A DNA stretch of 39,985 nucleotides. It comes from an uncultured Collinsella sp. GTDB taxonomy: Bacteria > Actinomycetota > Coriobacteriia > Coriobacteriales > Coriobacteriaceae. Below are positions 1 to 8,101 of this stretch, piece by piece. Each line of letters starts with the position of its first letter. The first letter of the stretch is position 1. The notes under the pieces were generated by a model. It did no database searches. It was not told the origin of the DNA and worked only from the letters and a program-made list of their open reading frames with translations. Where the stretch lies: the NCBI GenBank assembly GCA_902493985.1, contig CABURR010000014.1:1-39985 (forward strand), given 5' to 3'. Made by a program: the position numbers and the translations under genes.

Positions 1-41
1 AAAGGCGGGGTGCTACAGGTGGCATCCTTCCTTTGCTCTAA

Positions 42-98
42 ACACAACATATTGTGTTTTCGAACATATGCTCGGGGGTGTTTTGCAACATATAGGGG
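42..98. promoter_or_regulatory. NrdR-box-like palindrome pair (candidate)
   Basis: The 16-mer ACACAACATATTGTGT at 42-57 sits inside a perfect 8-bp inverted repeat (AAACACAA / TTGTGTTT, 40-59). It matches 15 of 16 positions of the NrdR box consensus as I know it (acaCwAtATaTwGtgt). A second core, CAACATATAG at 86-95, lies 41 bp downstream, about four helical turns, which is the kind of phasing expected of paired NrdR boxes. NrdR represses ribonucleotide reductase genes, so these boxes may serve a divergent nrd gene left of the window; that gene is not visible. A role at mraZ is also possible. Confidence 0.5.
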
Positions 99-134
99 GT
101 GGAGTGGTGGGGTGGGGTGGGGGAAGGGGTGGGG
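95..134 (+). other. Dense G-quadruplex-forming tract with TGGGG repeats (possible MraZ boxes)
   Basis: Six runs of at least four G occur on the + strand: 95-99, 109-112, 114-117, 119-123, 126-129 and 131-134. The last five are separated by only 1, 1, 2 and 1 nt, a geometry that strongly favours G-quadruplex folding. The same bases contain TGGGG units beginning at 108, 113, 118 and 130, with another at 150. Bacterial MraZ proteins bind short G-rich direct repeats with roughly 10-bp phasing upstream of mraZ, so this tract may be the MraZ operator as well. The tract ends 7 nt before the proposed -35 box. Confidence 0.6.
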
Positions 135-141
135 AAAGGTG

Positions 142-170
142 TTGAAAAATGGGGTGGTTCCCCATATTAT
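142..170 (+). promoter_or_regulatory. mraZ / dcw promoter
   Basis: TTGAAA at 142-147 and TATTAT at 165-170 are separated by 17 bp, a near-consensus housekeeping promoter. Transcription would begin near 177, giving a leader of about 60 nt before the mraZ ATG. The spacer itself holds the first of two identical 13-bp elements (151-163), so a protein bound there would compete directly with RNA polymerase. Confidence 0.6.
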
Positions 171-202
171 TAATGACGTCGACAGGCGGGGTGGTTCCCC
201 GC
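149..202 (+). repeat. Twin hairpins in the dcw promoter and leader
   Basis: The 13-mer GGGGTGGTTCCCC occurs at 151-163 and again at 188-200. Each copy is a 4-bp stem with a TGGTT loop. The next two base pairs differ but still pair: A-T and T-A in copy 1 (149-150 with 164-165), G-C and C-G in copy 2 (186-187 with 201-202). Copy 1 lies between the -35 and -10 boxes; copy 2 lies in the mRNA leader. This could be a two-site operator for a dyad-binding regulator or an RNA structural element. Confidence 0.55.
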
Positions 203-238
203 GTACGTGCCATCTGAGTAACCGAGGGGAGGGCGCAC

Positions 239-673
239 ATGGGAATGACGGGTGCATACGAGCGCAATCTCGATGCAAAAGGTCGTCTGTCCCTGCCTGC
301 ACCCCTTCGCGAGGAGCTTGGAGAGCACGTTCGCGTGTTCAAAGCCCTGGATGTCGATGCTCTGTACGTGTTCTCTGCCGAGGCCTTCGATAAGTGGGTC
401 GAAGGACTCTTCGCGGGTCGTGAGGGCCACGAGGGTTTTAACCCGCGTGACATTAATGACCAGAAGCTCATGAGGGCGATCAACAAGCGCACCACGTCGA
501 TGGACGTGGACAGCGCCGGTCGTATCGGTCTTTCCGAGTCTCTCCGCAAGCAGGCGAACCTCGACCGCGAGGTCACGGTTGTGGGCAACTACGACCACCT
601 TGAGGTTTGGGATCGCGCCGCGGCCGATGAGGACGATGACGATGAGGCCCTGCTGGACCTCTTCTTCTCGTAA
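239..673 (+). CDS. mraZ: MraZ, transcriptional regulator of the dcw cluster
   Basis: This 144-residue protein has the length and layout of MraZ: two SpoVT/AbrB-like repeats, each with the DxxxR signature (D12-R16 in DAKGR and D91-R95 in DSAGR). MraZ is a ring-forming DNA-binding protein that controls its own operon. The start ATG at 239 follows GAGGGGAGGG and is the first gene of the cluster, downstream of the promoter at 142-170. The C-terminus is strongly acidic (residues 127-137 are mostly Asp/Glu) and ends in a hydrophobic tail, a feature beyond the core fold. The G-rich direct repeats upstream are the natural candidate for its binding site. Confidence 0.95.
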   Translation: MGMTGAYERNLDAKGRLSLPAPLREELGEHVRVFKALDVDALYVFSAEAFDKWVEGLFAGREGHEGFNPRDINDQKLMRAINKRTTSMDVDSAGRIGLSESLRKQANLDREVTVVGNYDHLEVWDRAAADEDDDDEALLDLFFS

Positions 674-693
674 GGGCAAGGCACGGGTAACGG

Positions 694-1659
694 ATGGAGC
701 GTGGGATCTTGACACAAGAATATCGGCATGAACCTGTCATGCTCGGCGAAGTGCTTGAGTCGCTGCGGCTAAAGAGCGGCTCCGTTGTCTGCGATTGCAC
801 CCTTGGCGGTGCCGGCCATTCGGTAAAGATGGCCGCGCAGGTGGGGGAGACGGGCCTTTTGCTCGGCGTCGATCAGGACGACATGGCCCTCGAGGCCGCT
901 GGCGCCCGTCTGGACCGCGAGGTTCCCGGCGTTCCGCACCAGCTCCTGAAGGGCAACTTCGGCGACTTGGACGAGCTGCTTTGCTCGGCCGAGGTGCCCG
1001 GGGTCGATGGCTTCCTGTTCGATTTGGGCGTTTCGTCGCCGCAACTCGATATCCCTGGCAGGGGCTTTTCGTATAACGAGGACGCCCCATTGGACATGCG
1101 GATGGATCCGGGTAATAACACCTTAAACGCAGCTGAGGTCATCAACACCTATAACGAACACGACCTCGCCCGGATTCTACGCGTCTACGGCGAAGAGAAG
1201 TTCGCCTCGCAGATCGCGCGCGAGATCGTGCGCCGCCGCGAGCAAGAACCGATCGAAACCACCGGCCAATTTGTCGAGATCATCAAGGCGGGTATCCCGG
1301 CTGCCGCTCGTCGGCATGGCGGACACCCGGCCAAGAAAAGTTTCCAGGCCATTCGCATCGAGGTCAATCACGAGCTCGATGTGCTCGAACGAGGGCTTGA
1401 TGCCGCCACCAGGTGGCTCAACCCGGGCGGACGTATCTGCGTCATCTCGTATCACTCGCTCGAGGACCGTATCGTAAAGAACCACTTTAAGGAGATGAGC
1501 CAGGGGTGCACGTGTCCGCCGGAGATTCCGGTGTGCGTGTGCGGCAACGTGCCGATACTCAAGGTCATCACCCGCAAACCCTTGGTTGCCCAGCCTGATG
1601 AGGTTGCGCGCAACCCTCGGGCGAGATCAGCCAAAATCCGCGTGGCGCAGCGTCTGTAG
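694..1659 (+). CDS. rsmH: 16S rRNA (cytosine-1402-N4)-methyltransferase RsmH
   Basis: RsmH (MraW) uses S-adenosylmethionine to methylate N4 of C1402 in the ribosomal P site. The sequence shows the SAM-binding motif CDCTLGGAGHS near residues 34-44, FDLGVSSPQLD, PLDMRMDP, and the C-terminal SYHSLEDRIVK block followed by NPRARSAKIR, all hallmarks of the family. Length (321 aa) is normal. The gene follows mraZ by 20 nt, as in nearly all dcw clusters. The start is ambiguous: ATG 694 has little Shine-Dalgarno sequence, whereas an in-frame TTG at 709 is preceded by GGAG at 696-699 and would give 316 aa. Confidence 0.95.
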   Translation: MERGILTQEYRHEPVMLGEVLESLRLKSGSVVCDCTLGGAGHSVKMAAQVGETGLLLGVDQDDMALEAAGARLDREVPGVPHQLLKGNFGDLDELLCSAEVPGVDGFLFDLGVSSPQLDIPGRGFSYNEDAPLDMRMDPGNNTLNAAEVINTYNEHDLARILRVYGEEKFASQIAREIVRRREQEPIETTGQFVEIIKAGIPAAARRHGGHPAKKSFQAIRIEVNHELDVLERGLDAATRWLNPGGRICVISYHSLEDRIVKNHFKEMSQGCTCPPEIPVCVCGNVPILKVITRKPLVAQPDEVARNPRARSAKIRVAQRL

Positions 1660-1749
1660 GCGCGACCGCGCGATATTGGACCTCCCGCTCGCACCATAAA
1701 CGAAGCTTAAACACACTACCAACGTACTCGGGATGGGAGGCGGCATATC

Positions 1750-2220
1750 ATGGGCTACAACACTTCAAGCGCAGCACTCGCCTATGATATGAACGCCATG
1801 CCCGCCTATCGTGAGGCGCCGCAGGCCCCCGTTGCTCCCCGTGAGCAGCGCGCGCCGCGCTTTGATGTCTACACGGGCGCGGGCCGTCAGGCAAACCAGG
1901 CGGTAAGCCCGGTTTTCATGAGCGTTCTTAAAACGTTTTGCATCATTGCGGCTATCTTCATGACGATCGGCGTCGCCCGCGTGGCGCTCGCCGGCGTTAC
2001 GGCCCAGGTGCTCAACAGCAACGCCGAGCTTACCAGCACGCTTGAAAAGGCGACCGATGAGAGCTCCGACCTGGAGGTCATGCATTCGGTCTATGGCGCC
2101 GACACGCGCATTCGCGACCTTGCGGGCGCTTATGGCATGGTGGAGCCCAGCGAGAGCGTTACACTTGACTTTTCGCAGGATGCAGCCGCGGGCGCCAACG
2201 CGACCGCGACCGCTCAGTAG
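1750..2220 (+). CDS. ftsL: FtsL-like septum formation protein
   Basis: This 156-residue bitopic protein has a cytoplasmic N-terminus of about 55 residues, one hydrophobic segment (about 57-82), and an extracytoplasmic part that begins with a helical, coiled-coil-type stretch (VLNSNAELTSTLEKATDES). FtsL sequences are poorly conserved, so the call rests on topology, size and position between rsmH and ftsI, where FtsL is encoded in most bacteria. FtsL scaffolds FtsQ/FtsB and activates FtsWI at the septum. GGGAGG at 1735-1740 supports the ATG at 1750. The Ala/Thr-rich C-terminal tail is likely disordered. Confidence 0.8.
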   Translation: MGYNTSSAALAYDMNAMPAYREAPQAPVAPREQRAPRFDVYTGAGRQANQAVSPVFMSVLKTFCIIAAIFMTIGVARVALAGVTAQVLNSNAELTSTLEKATDESSDLEVMHSVYGADTRIRDLAGAYGMVEPSESVTLDFSQDAAAGANATATAQ

Positions 2221-2237
2221 CAAGACGGTAGCTGAGT

Positions 2238-4103
2238 ATGACAAATGACTATCGCCGCGGTTCCGATGGGGGCCGCGGTTCTGGACGTCCCTCGTCGCGG
2301 GGACGTTCTGGTTATCAAGGAACGGGTCGGCAATCTTACAACGTCGGGCAGTCCCGTGGCAACGACCCGGCGTCGCGACTTCGCGGCTCGGGCGGCCCTC
2401 AAGTGCATAACACCAGGTCGCGCAAGAGTTCGTCGACCGAATGGCTCACAGGCGCACCTCTGCCTCGCCGCAAAGCCGTCATGGGCTTCATCGGGCTTGG
2501 CTTGGGCTTGGGCGTCTTTCGCCTTGCCGACTATCAAATTGTCGAAGCCGATAAACTGCGCGAGCGTGCCGATGCGCGCCGCCTGCTTGCGCAGACCCTC
2601 TATGCCAAACGCGGCACCATCTACGACCGCAACGGCAACGTGTTGGCGTCGTCGGTCGAATGTCGCAACATCGCCGTGAACCCGCAGCTTGTCGAGGATG
2701 TTGACAAGACGGTGTCGGCGCTGGTCAAGGCAACTGGAATCAATAAAAAGACCTGCCGCAAGCTCGTTGAGTCCGATGGAACCTGGGTGTATATCAAGCG
2801 CCAGGTGGACGAAGACGATGTTGCGGCGCTGGAGAAGAAGAACCTGCCCGGCGTGCTTTTTGAGCAGGCCATGAAGCGCGTATATCCATACGGCAATCTG
2901 GCATCGCAGGTGCTGGGTGTAGTGAATGTGGACAACGATGGCTTGACGGGTCTCGAAAAGCAATACAACAAGCTTCTGACCGGCACGAACGGTTCTCTCG
3001 TACGCGAGCGCGCGAGGGACGGCAGCTATATCGCGGGCGGTGCCTATAAAAAGGTGGCTGCGGTCGACGGCGTTGATATCGTGACGACGCTCGACGTCAA
3101 TATCCAGCGTGCGGCCGAGGATGCCCTGGCAGAGGCAGTTGAGAAGACTAAGGCCAAGAACGGCTCGGCGCTGGTCACCGATCCTACGACAGGCGAGATT
3201 TTGGCAGCCTGCTCGTACCCGACCTACGACCAGACCGATCTGGAGAATGCCAAGACCGAGGATATGAATCTGCGCCTGGTCACCGACGCCTACGAGCCCG
3301 GCTCGGTCTTTAAGACGCTCGTGGCGGGCGCCGGCTTCGACTTGGGCGTCGTGCGATCGAGTACGTCGTTTGAGGTGCCGGCGAGCATCAAGGTGGGCGA
3401 CGATACCGTCACCGATGCCGACAAGCGCGACTATGCCATGACCATGGATGTGCGCGAGATGATGCGCCGTTCGTCCAACGTGGGCTTTGTCCTGGTGGGG
3501 CGCAAGATCGGTGCCGACGACTTTGCCGCCTATGTGGACAAGTGGGGCATCGGTCACAGCTCGGGTGTCGATTTTCCGGGAGAGAGCCTGGGCATCGTCA
3601 AGGAGCGTGACCAGTATGACGGCGCCACGCTGGGCTCGATGAGCTTTGGACAGGCACTGTCCGTCTCGCCGATTGAGATCGCACGTGCCGTGGGCGGCAT
3701 CGCCAACGGCGGCGTGATGATGACCCCGCACTTCTATAAGTCCAGCAAGGGCGACGAGAAGGACTGGGGCGAAGGCGAGCGCGCGATTTCTGAGGATGCC
3801 GCATCCCAGGTGACATCGTGCATGCAGACGGTCGTGTCCGAGGGAACGGGCGTTGGCGGCGCGGTTGACGGCTATGACGTGGCGGGTAAGACCGGTACGG
3901 CCGAACGTGCCGACGAGAACGGCGGCTACCTCAAGGAGAACTACATGTCGTCCTTTATGGGCTTTGCACCGGCACAATCGCCCAAGGTGCTGTGCTATAT
4001 CACGCTCGACGGAACGCCGAGCGGCTCAGATGCCGCTGCGGTGCCGTTCCAGTCCATTATGGCCAACGCGCTCGACGTGCTGGGTATCCCGCACACGAAG
4101 TAG
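2238..4103 (+). CDS. ftsI: FtsI, septal class B penicillin-binding protein (transpeptidase)
   Basis: This peptidoglycan transpeptidase crosslinks septal wall with FtsW as partner glycosyltransferase. The 621-residue protein has a basic, Gly/Ser/Arg-rich cytoplasmic N-terminus (about 75 residues), one membrane anchor (about 80-97), a PBP dimerisation domain starting near RGTIYDRNG, and a complete transpeptidase domain: S356-V-F-K359 with the acylated serine, S412-S-N, and K551-T-G-T. No PASTA repeats follow. The start lies 17 nt after the ftsL stop with only a weak Shine-Dalgarno, suggesting translational coupling. The usual next gene, murE, is absent. Confidence 0.95.
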   Translation: MTNDYRRGSDGGRGSGRPSSRGRSGYQGTGRQSYNVGQSRGNDPASRLRGSGGPQVHNTRSRKSSSTEWLTGAPLPRRKAVMGFIGLGLGLGVFRLADYQIVEADKLRERADARRLLAQTLYAKRGTIYDRNGNVLASSVECRNIAVNPQLVEDVDKTVSALVKATGINKKTCRKLVESDGTWVYIKRQVDEDDVAALEKKNLPGVLFEQAMKRVYPYGNLASQVLGVVNVDNDGLTGLEKQYNKLLTGTNGSLVRERARDGSYIAGGAYKKVAAVDGVDIVTTLDVNIQRAAEDALAEAVEKTKAKNGSALVTDPTTGEILAACSYPTYDQTDLENAKTEDMNLRLVTDAYEPGSVFKTLVAGAGFDLGVVRSSTSFEVPASIKVGDDTVTDADKRDYAMTMDVREMMRRSSNVGFVLVGRKIGADDFAAYVDKWGIGHSSGVDFPGESLGIVKERDQYDGATLGSMSFGQALSVSPIEIARAVGGIANGGVMMTPHFYKSSKGDEKDWGEGERAISEDAASQVTSCMQTVVSEGTGVGGAVDGYDVAGKTGTAERADENGGYLKENYMSSFMGFAPAQSPKVLCYITLDGTPSGSDAAAVPFQSIMANALDVLGIPHTK

Positions 4104-4229
4104 GGGGTTACAATCTTTGGGGCGTGGTTTGTTGTCCCATATGAGGGTGTTCACATGCCCTGCACCACGCATGTGCGGCGCTGGGATACAATACGCCGAT
4201 AGCATTATTAGGTTTACAGGGGAGCTGCA
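4104..4229 (+). promoter_or_regulatory. ftsI-murF intergenic gap with possible -10 box
   Basis: This 126-nt gap is the place where murE is found in other dcw clusters. I see no remnant coding sequence in it. TACAAT at 4187-4192 is a good -10 hexamer, but no convincing -35 lies 16-18 bp upstream, so an internal promoter for murF is only a weak suggestion. AGGGGAG at 4218-4223 is the murF ribosome binding site. Confidence 0.3.
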
Positions 4230-5654
4230 ATGATAGAGATCGCCGTCAACAACCTCGCGGCCGCAACAGGGGCCCGAACCGTGACGGGAGAAGCCGATCG
4301 GGTATGCCGCGGGTGCGTTATCGACTCGCGCCAGGTCGAGGAAGGGACGATTTTCGTCGCCTTTCCCGGTGAAAACGTCGATGGCAATGATTTTGCTTCC
4401 CGTGCCGTCCAGTCGGGTGCCGGCGCCGTCGTGATGACGCGTGAGCCCGAGGCCGAGCTGGTCTCGCTGGCGCAGGACAAGGGCTGTGCCATCTTGCTGA
4501 CCGATGATCCCGAGGAGTTTCTGCTGCGTTTGGCGCACGCGTATCGCCTGGAGCTTGGCTGCCTGGTCGTTGGCATTACCGGTTCCATCGGCAAGACGAC
4601 GACCAAGGACGTGCTCGCCGCTGTTCTCGCCAAGCGCTATCGTGTCTGGGCCACCAAGGGCAATTTTAATAACCTGATCGGCATGCCGCTCACGGTGCTT
4701 TCCGCCCCGGCCGATACCGAGGTCCTGGTGCTCGAGATGGGCATGAACCATTTCCATGAGATCGAGCGCCTTTCCCAATCCGCCAATCCCAACTTTGCCA
4801 TCGTGAGCAAGATCGGCACCTCTCACATCGGCATTTTGGGCAGCTGCGAGAACATCGCCCGCGCTAAGGCCGAGATTGTCCAGGGTATGTGCGCCGCCGG
4901 CGACTTCTTGCCGCTGCTGGTCTTGGGTGGCGAGGACGACTTTACGCCGTTCATTCGCGATACGTTCGCCCAGCCTGCTGGTATCGACGTGATGTTGGCC
5001 GGTGTCTCGGACGATGATGAGGTCCGCGCCCGCGACATTCGTGTTGATGACGAAGGCCGTCCGGTCTTTACGCTCGATTTTGGCCAGGGTGAGACGATCG
5101 ATACCATGCTTGCCATCCCCGGCGTGCAGTCCGTCCCAAATGCCGTTAAGGCCGCCGCGGTTGCCTATCGCCTGGGCGTGACGCCCGAGCAGATCGATGC
5201 TGCCTTTAGAGGCCTCACGATCACTGGTCACCGCCAGGAGATCAAGCGCGCCAAGAGCGGTGCCCGCGTCATCGACGATTCCTATAACGCCAGCGCCGAA
5301 TCCATGGCTGCTGGTCTCGATCTACTGTGTTCGCTTTCGTGCACGGGGTCTCGCATGGCGATCCTGGGCGAGATGGGCGAGATGGGCGATGAGGCTCCTC
5401 GCATGCATGAGCTCGTGGGCGCCTATGCCGCCGCCAAGAAGCTCGACATGCTGGTGTGCGTGGGTGGTGAGCTGGCCCAGCTTATGGCCGATGCCGCGCG
5501 CATGATGGGTATGGACGAGGACCGCATCCAGGTGTTCTCCGATTATCAGCAGGTGCTCGACCGCATGGGCGGCGCGCTTGAAAAACATGATGTTGTACTG
5601 GTCAAGGGTTCCCGCTTTGTTGAGCTCGACCGCTTTGTGGAAGGTGTGTGCTAG
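4230..5654 (+). CDS. murF: UDP-MurNAc-tripeptide:D-Ala-D-Ala ligase MurF
   Basis: MurF adds D-alanyl-D-alanine to UDP-MurNAc-tripeptide using ATP, the last cytoplasmic step before lipid I. The 474-residue protein has the three Mur ligase domains: an N-terminal UDP-binding domain, a central ATPase with the P-loop GITGSIGKTTTK (Lys122), and the C-terminal domain starting near the DDSYNASAESM motif, which is typical of MurF. The ATG follows AGGGGAG by 6 nt. It ends 3 nt before mraY. The D-Ala-D-Ala ligase gene (ddl) that supplies its substrate is not in this window. Confidence 0.96.
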   Translation: MIEIAVNNLAAATGARTVTGEADRVCRGCVIDSRQVEEGTIFVAFPGENVDGNDFASRAVQSGAGAVVMTREPEAELVSLAQDKGCAILLTDDPEEFLLRLAHAYRLELGCLVVGITGSIGKTTTKDVLAAVLAKRYRVWATKGNFNNLIGMPLTVLSAPADTEVLVLEMGMNHFHEIERLSQSANPNFAIVSKIGTSHIGILGSCENIARAKAEIVQGMCAAGDFLPLLVLGGEDDFTPFIRDTFAQPAGIDVMLAGVSDDDEVRARDIRVDDEGRPVFTLDFGQGETIDTMLAIPGVQSVPNAVKAAAVAYRLGVTPEQIDAAFRGLTITGHRQEIKRAKSGARVIDDSYNASAESMAAGLDLLCSLSCTGSRMAILGEMGEMGDEAPRMHELVGAYAAAKKLDMLVCVGGELAQLMADAARMMGMDEDRIQVFSDYQQVLDRMGGALEKHDVVLVKGSRFVELDRFVEGVC

Positions 5655-5657
5655 CCC

Positions 5658-6677
5658 ATGTTCGGCAATCCCTCGTATCCAACGTATCAGGCTTTTTTGG
5701 GGCTTGGCATCGCCGCCGCCATTGCGCTGCTGCTCATGCCGTGGTGGATCAAGCTGCTTAAGGTCGAGGGTATCGGCCAGCAGGTTCGTGCCGACGGCCC
5801 CAAGCGTCATCTGGTTAAGCAGGGAACGCCCACCATGGGCGGTGTTGTCATCCTCGTCGCGATCTCGCTGACCTGCCTGCTGATGGGCAAGCTCACCACC
5901 GAGCTCGTGCTCGTGCTGCTCGCCACGCTGGCGACCGGCGTGCTGGGCCTGATCGACGACCTGACCTCCGTTACGCATGGGCGCTCGCTCGGTCTGACGC
6001 CTCATGCCAAGATGATCGGCCTAACCATTATCTGTGTCACCTTTACGGTACTTGCCGTCAACTGGTGCGGCGTCGCCCCCGAGATTCGTTTTCCCGGCGG
6101 CCTGACGATTGACCTCGGTGTTCTTTCGACCACCATCTGCGGCCTTTCGTTCCCGTGGCTCTACATTGTCTTTTGCTGGCTGATGATCGCCGGTCTTTCT
6201 AATGCCGTGAACCTGACCGATGGCCTTGATGGTCTTGCTGGCGGCACCTCTATGATTGCCATGCTCGCCATGGCTGCCATGGCGTTTTTGCACGGAGACG
6301 TGAACCTGTCCATCTTCTGCACCGCGTGTGCCGGTGCCTGCTTGGGCTTTCTGTGGTTCAACTGCTATCCGGCGAGCATCTTTATGGGCGATACCGGCTC
6401 GCTTGCCCTGGGCGCCGCGTTTGCCTGCACGTCCATCATGACCAACACCGAGGTCGTCTCCCTCATCATCGGCGGCCTGTTTATCGTTGAGACCCTGTCG
6501 GTCATGATTCAGGTTGTCTACTTCCACTTTACGCACAAGCGCGTCTTCCTTATGGCGCCCATCCATCATCATTTCGAAAAGAAGGGCTGGGCCGAGACCA
6601 AGGTCGTCATCCGTTTTTGGATTATCGCTGCGGCCTTTGGTGCCGTTGGCCTTGCTTTGTTCTTCCAGTTGGGATAG
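5658..6677 (+). CDS. mraY: Phospho-MurNAc-pentapeptide transferase MraY
   Basis: MraY moves phospho-MurNAc-pentapeptide from UDP onto undecaprenyl phosphate to make lipid I in the inner membrane. The 339-residue polytopic protein (about ten membrane segments) carries the family signatures: DGPKRHLVKQGTPTMGG, LIDDLTSVTHGRSLGLT, the catalytic NAVNLTDGLDGLAGG and FMGDTGSLALG regions, and the histidine-rich PIHHHFEKKGW loop. Start and stop are tightly packed against murF (3-nt gap) and murD (9-nt gap), with a weak Shine-Dalgarno, so coupled translation is likely. Confidence 0.97.
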   Translation: MFGNPSYPTYQAFLGLGIAAAIALLLMPWWIKLLKVEGIGQQVRADGPKRHLVKQGTPTMGGVVILVAISLTCLLMGKLTTELVLVLLATLATGVLGLIDDLTSVTHGRSLGLTPHAKMIGLTIICVTFTVLAVNWCGVAPEIRFPGGLTIDLGVLSTTICGLSFPWLYIVFCWLMIAGLSNAVNLTDGLDGLAGGTSMIAMLAMAAMAFLHGDVNLSIFCTACAGACLGFLWFNCYPASIFMGDTGSLALGAAFACTSIMTNTEVVSLIIGGLFIVETLSVMIQVVYFHFTHKRVFLMAPIHHHFEKKGWAETKVVIRFWIIAAAFGAVGLALFFQLG

Positions 6678-6686
6678 TGGTCTTTC

Positions 6687-8093
6687 ATGCCTCTTGCTGA
6701 TGTCTTTAGCCTGCTCGTTTTGGGTCAGGGCAAATCCGGTCTCGATGTCGCCCGCTGGGCGCTGGCACATCCCGAGCGCGTAAGCGCCGTTACCGTGTAT
6801 GGCGGCGGCACCTCTGAGCCCAATGACGCCACGCGTGCGCTCGAGGCTGCTGGTGCGTCGTTTGTCTATGGGACCGAACAGGTCGAGGGCGTCTATGACG
6901 TATGCGTGACGTGCCCGGGCATCTCGGAGTTCTCGGGCTTCTTTAAGGCCGGGCGCGAGCATGCCGCCCAGATTATGGGTGAGCCCGAGTTTGCCTATCG
7001 CCTGTCGCCCGATAACTGGATTGCCATCACGGGCACCAACGGCAAGACGACCACCACGTCGCTGACTGATTATCTGCTCAAGGCTGGCGGCGAGGCCAGC
7101 GTGGCTGTCGGCAACATCGGCGAGCCGCCGGTCAACGAGATTGACGGCCGAGCCCATAATGAGTGGTTTGTGGCCGAGCTCTCGAGCTACCAGATTGCTA
7201 CGACCGCCGAGCTTCATCCTCGCGTGGCGGTGCTGCTCAACATCACGCCCGACCACCTGGGCTGGCATAAGAGCCATAAGAACTACGCGCTTGCCAAGAT
7301 CAAACTGTTTGACAATATGGTCGATGACGATCTGGCGGTTGTCGACGTCGAAGACGCCGGCATTCACGAGTTCGATGAGTACATCTACACGCCGGGTCGT
7401 CGCATCTGCAAGGTTGCCTTTGACGAGCCTGAGGGCGAGGATGCCGCCTTTGTGCGCGACGGCAAGATGGTCGTGCGCCTGAAGGGCGTCGAGACCCCGC
7501 TCATCGCTACATCCGAGCTCAAGATCTCGGGCCATCACAATGTTATCAATGCCCTGTGCGCTGCCACGGCTGCCTTGGCGGTCGGTGCCGATGTCGATGG
7601 TGTCTGCCGCGGTCTGGCCTCGTTCCAGCCGCTCGAGCACCGCGTGGAGCCGTGTGGCGAGATTGACGGCGTGCGCTACGTCAACGATTCCAAGGCGACC
7701 AACACCGATGCGGTCGAGAAGGCGCTGACGGCATTTCCCGATGACGACGTGATCTTGCTGCTCGGCGGCCACGATAAGGGCACGCCGCTCACGGACTTCG
7801 CGCGCGTCGTTATGGACAACGTGCGCTCGGTCGTCTGCTTTGGCGATGCGCGCGAGCGCTTCACCGCCGCTATGGACGAGGCCGATGTCGATGGCGATGT
7901 GGATATCGCCCAGGCGGATGACCTACGCGACGCCGTGGACGTTGCCCGTTCGTTGTCGAGCCGTGGTGACGTGATCTTACTTTCTCCTGCCTGCTCTTCG
8001 TTCGATGAGTTCTCGGGCTATGAGGAGCGCGGCCGCGTGTTTAAGGACTACGTGGTTCAGCTTGCCGCTACGGCGAAATCACAAATGGAATAG
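6687..8093 (+). CDS. murD: UDP-MurNAc-L-Ala:D-glutamate ligase MurD
   Basis: MurD attaches D-Glu to UDP-MurNAc-L-Ala. The 468-residue protein has the Mur ligase P-loop ITGTNGKTTTTS (Lys120), the central PDHLGWHKS histidine region, and the C-terminal-domain motif NDSKATNTDA that is characteristic of MurD rather than MurC, E or F. The ATG at 6687 lies 9 nt after the mraY stop behind a weak GGGATAGTGG site. The start choice is supported by the Rossmann motif VLGQGKSGLDVARW near the N-terminus. Confidence 0.96.
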   Translation: MPLADVFSLLVLGQGKSGLDVARWALAHPERVSAVTVYGGGTSEPNDATRALEAAGASFVYGTEQVEGVYDVCVTCPGISEFSGFFKAGREHAAQIMGEPEFAYRLSPDNWIAITGTNGKTTTTSLTDYLLKAGGEASVAVGNIGEPPVNEIDGRAHNEWFVAELSSYQIATTAELHPRVAVLLNITPDHLGWHKSHKNYALAKIKLFDNMVDDDLAVVDVEDAGIHEFDEYIYTPGRRICKVAFDEPEGEDAAFVRDGKMVVRLKGVETPLIATSELKISGHHNVINALCAATAALAVGADVDGVCRGLASFQPLEHRVEPCGEIDGVRYVNDSKATNTDAVEKALTAFPDDDVILLLGGHDKGTPLTDFARVVMDNVRSVVCFGDARERFTAAMDEADVDGDVDIAQADDLRDAVDVARSLSSRGDVILLSPACSSFDEFSGYEERGRVFKDYVVQLAATAKSQME

Positions 8094-8101
8094 GGGTTGC
8101 G

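Noticed and set aside
1..41. Gene fragment at the left edge (a - strand ATG at 25-23, or a + strand frame ending TAA at 39-41)
   Set aside because: Too short to support either; the - strand ATG has an overlapping rather than properly spaced ribosome site.
61..74. LexA-type SOS box (CGAACATATGCTCG)
   Set aside because: One mismatch in a key base of CGAAC-N4-GTTCG, and it lies between the better NrdR-like sites; kept only as a remote possibility.
2214..3977. Long antisense open frame over ftsI
   Set aside because: Shadow of a GC-rich gene; the + strand encodes an intact PBP with all catalytic motifs.
4104..4229. murE remnant between ftsI and murF
   Set aside because: The gap is too short and none of its frames shows Mur ligase motifs.
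6021..7772. Long antisense open frame over mraY/murD
   Set aside because: It crosses two well-supported genes and shows no domain or ribosome binding site.
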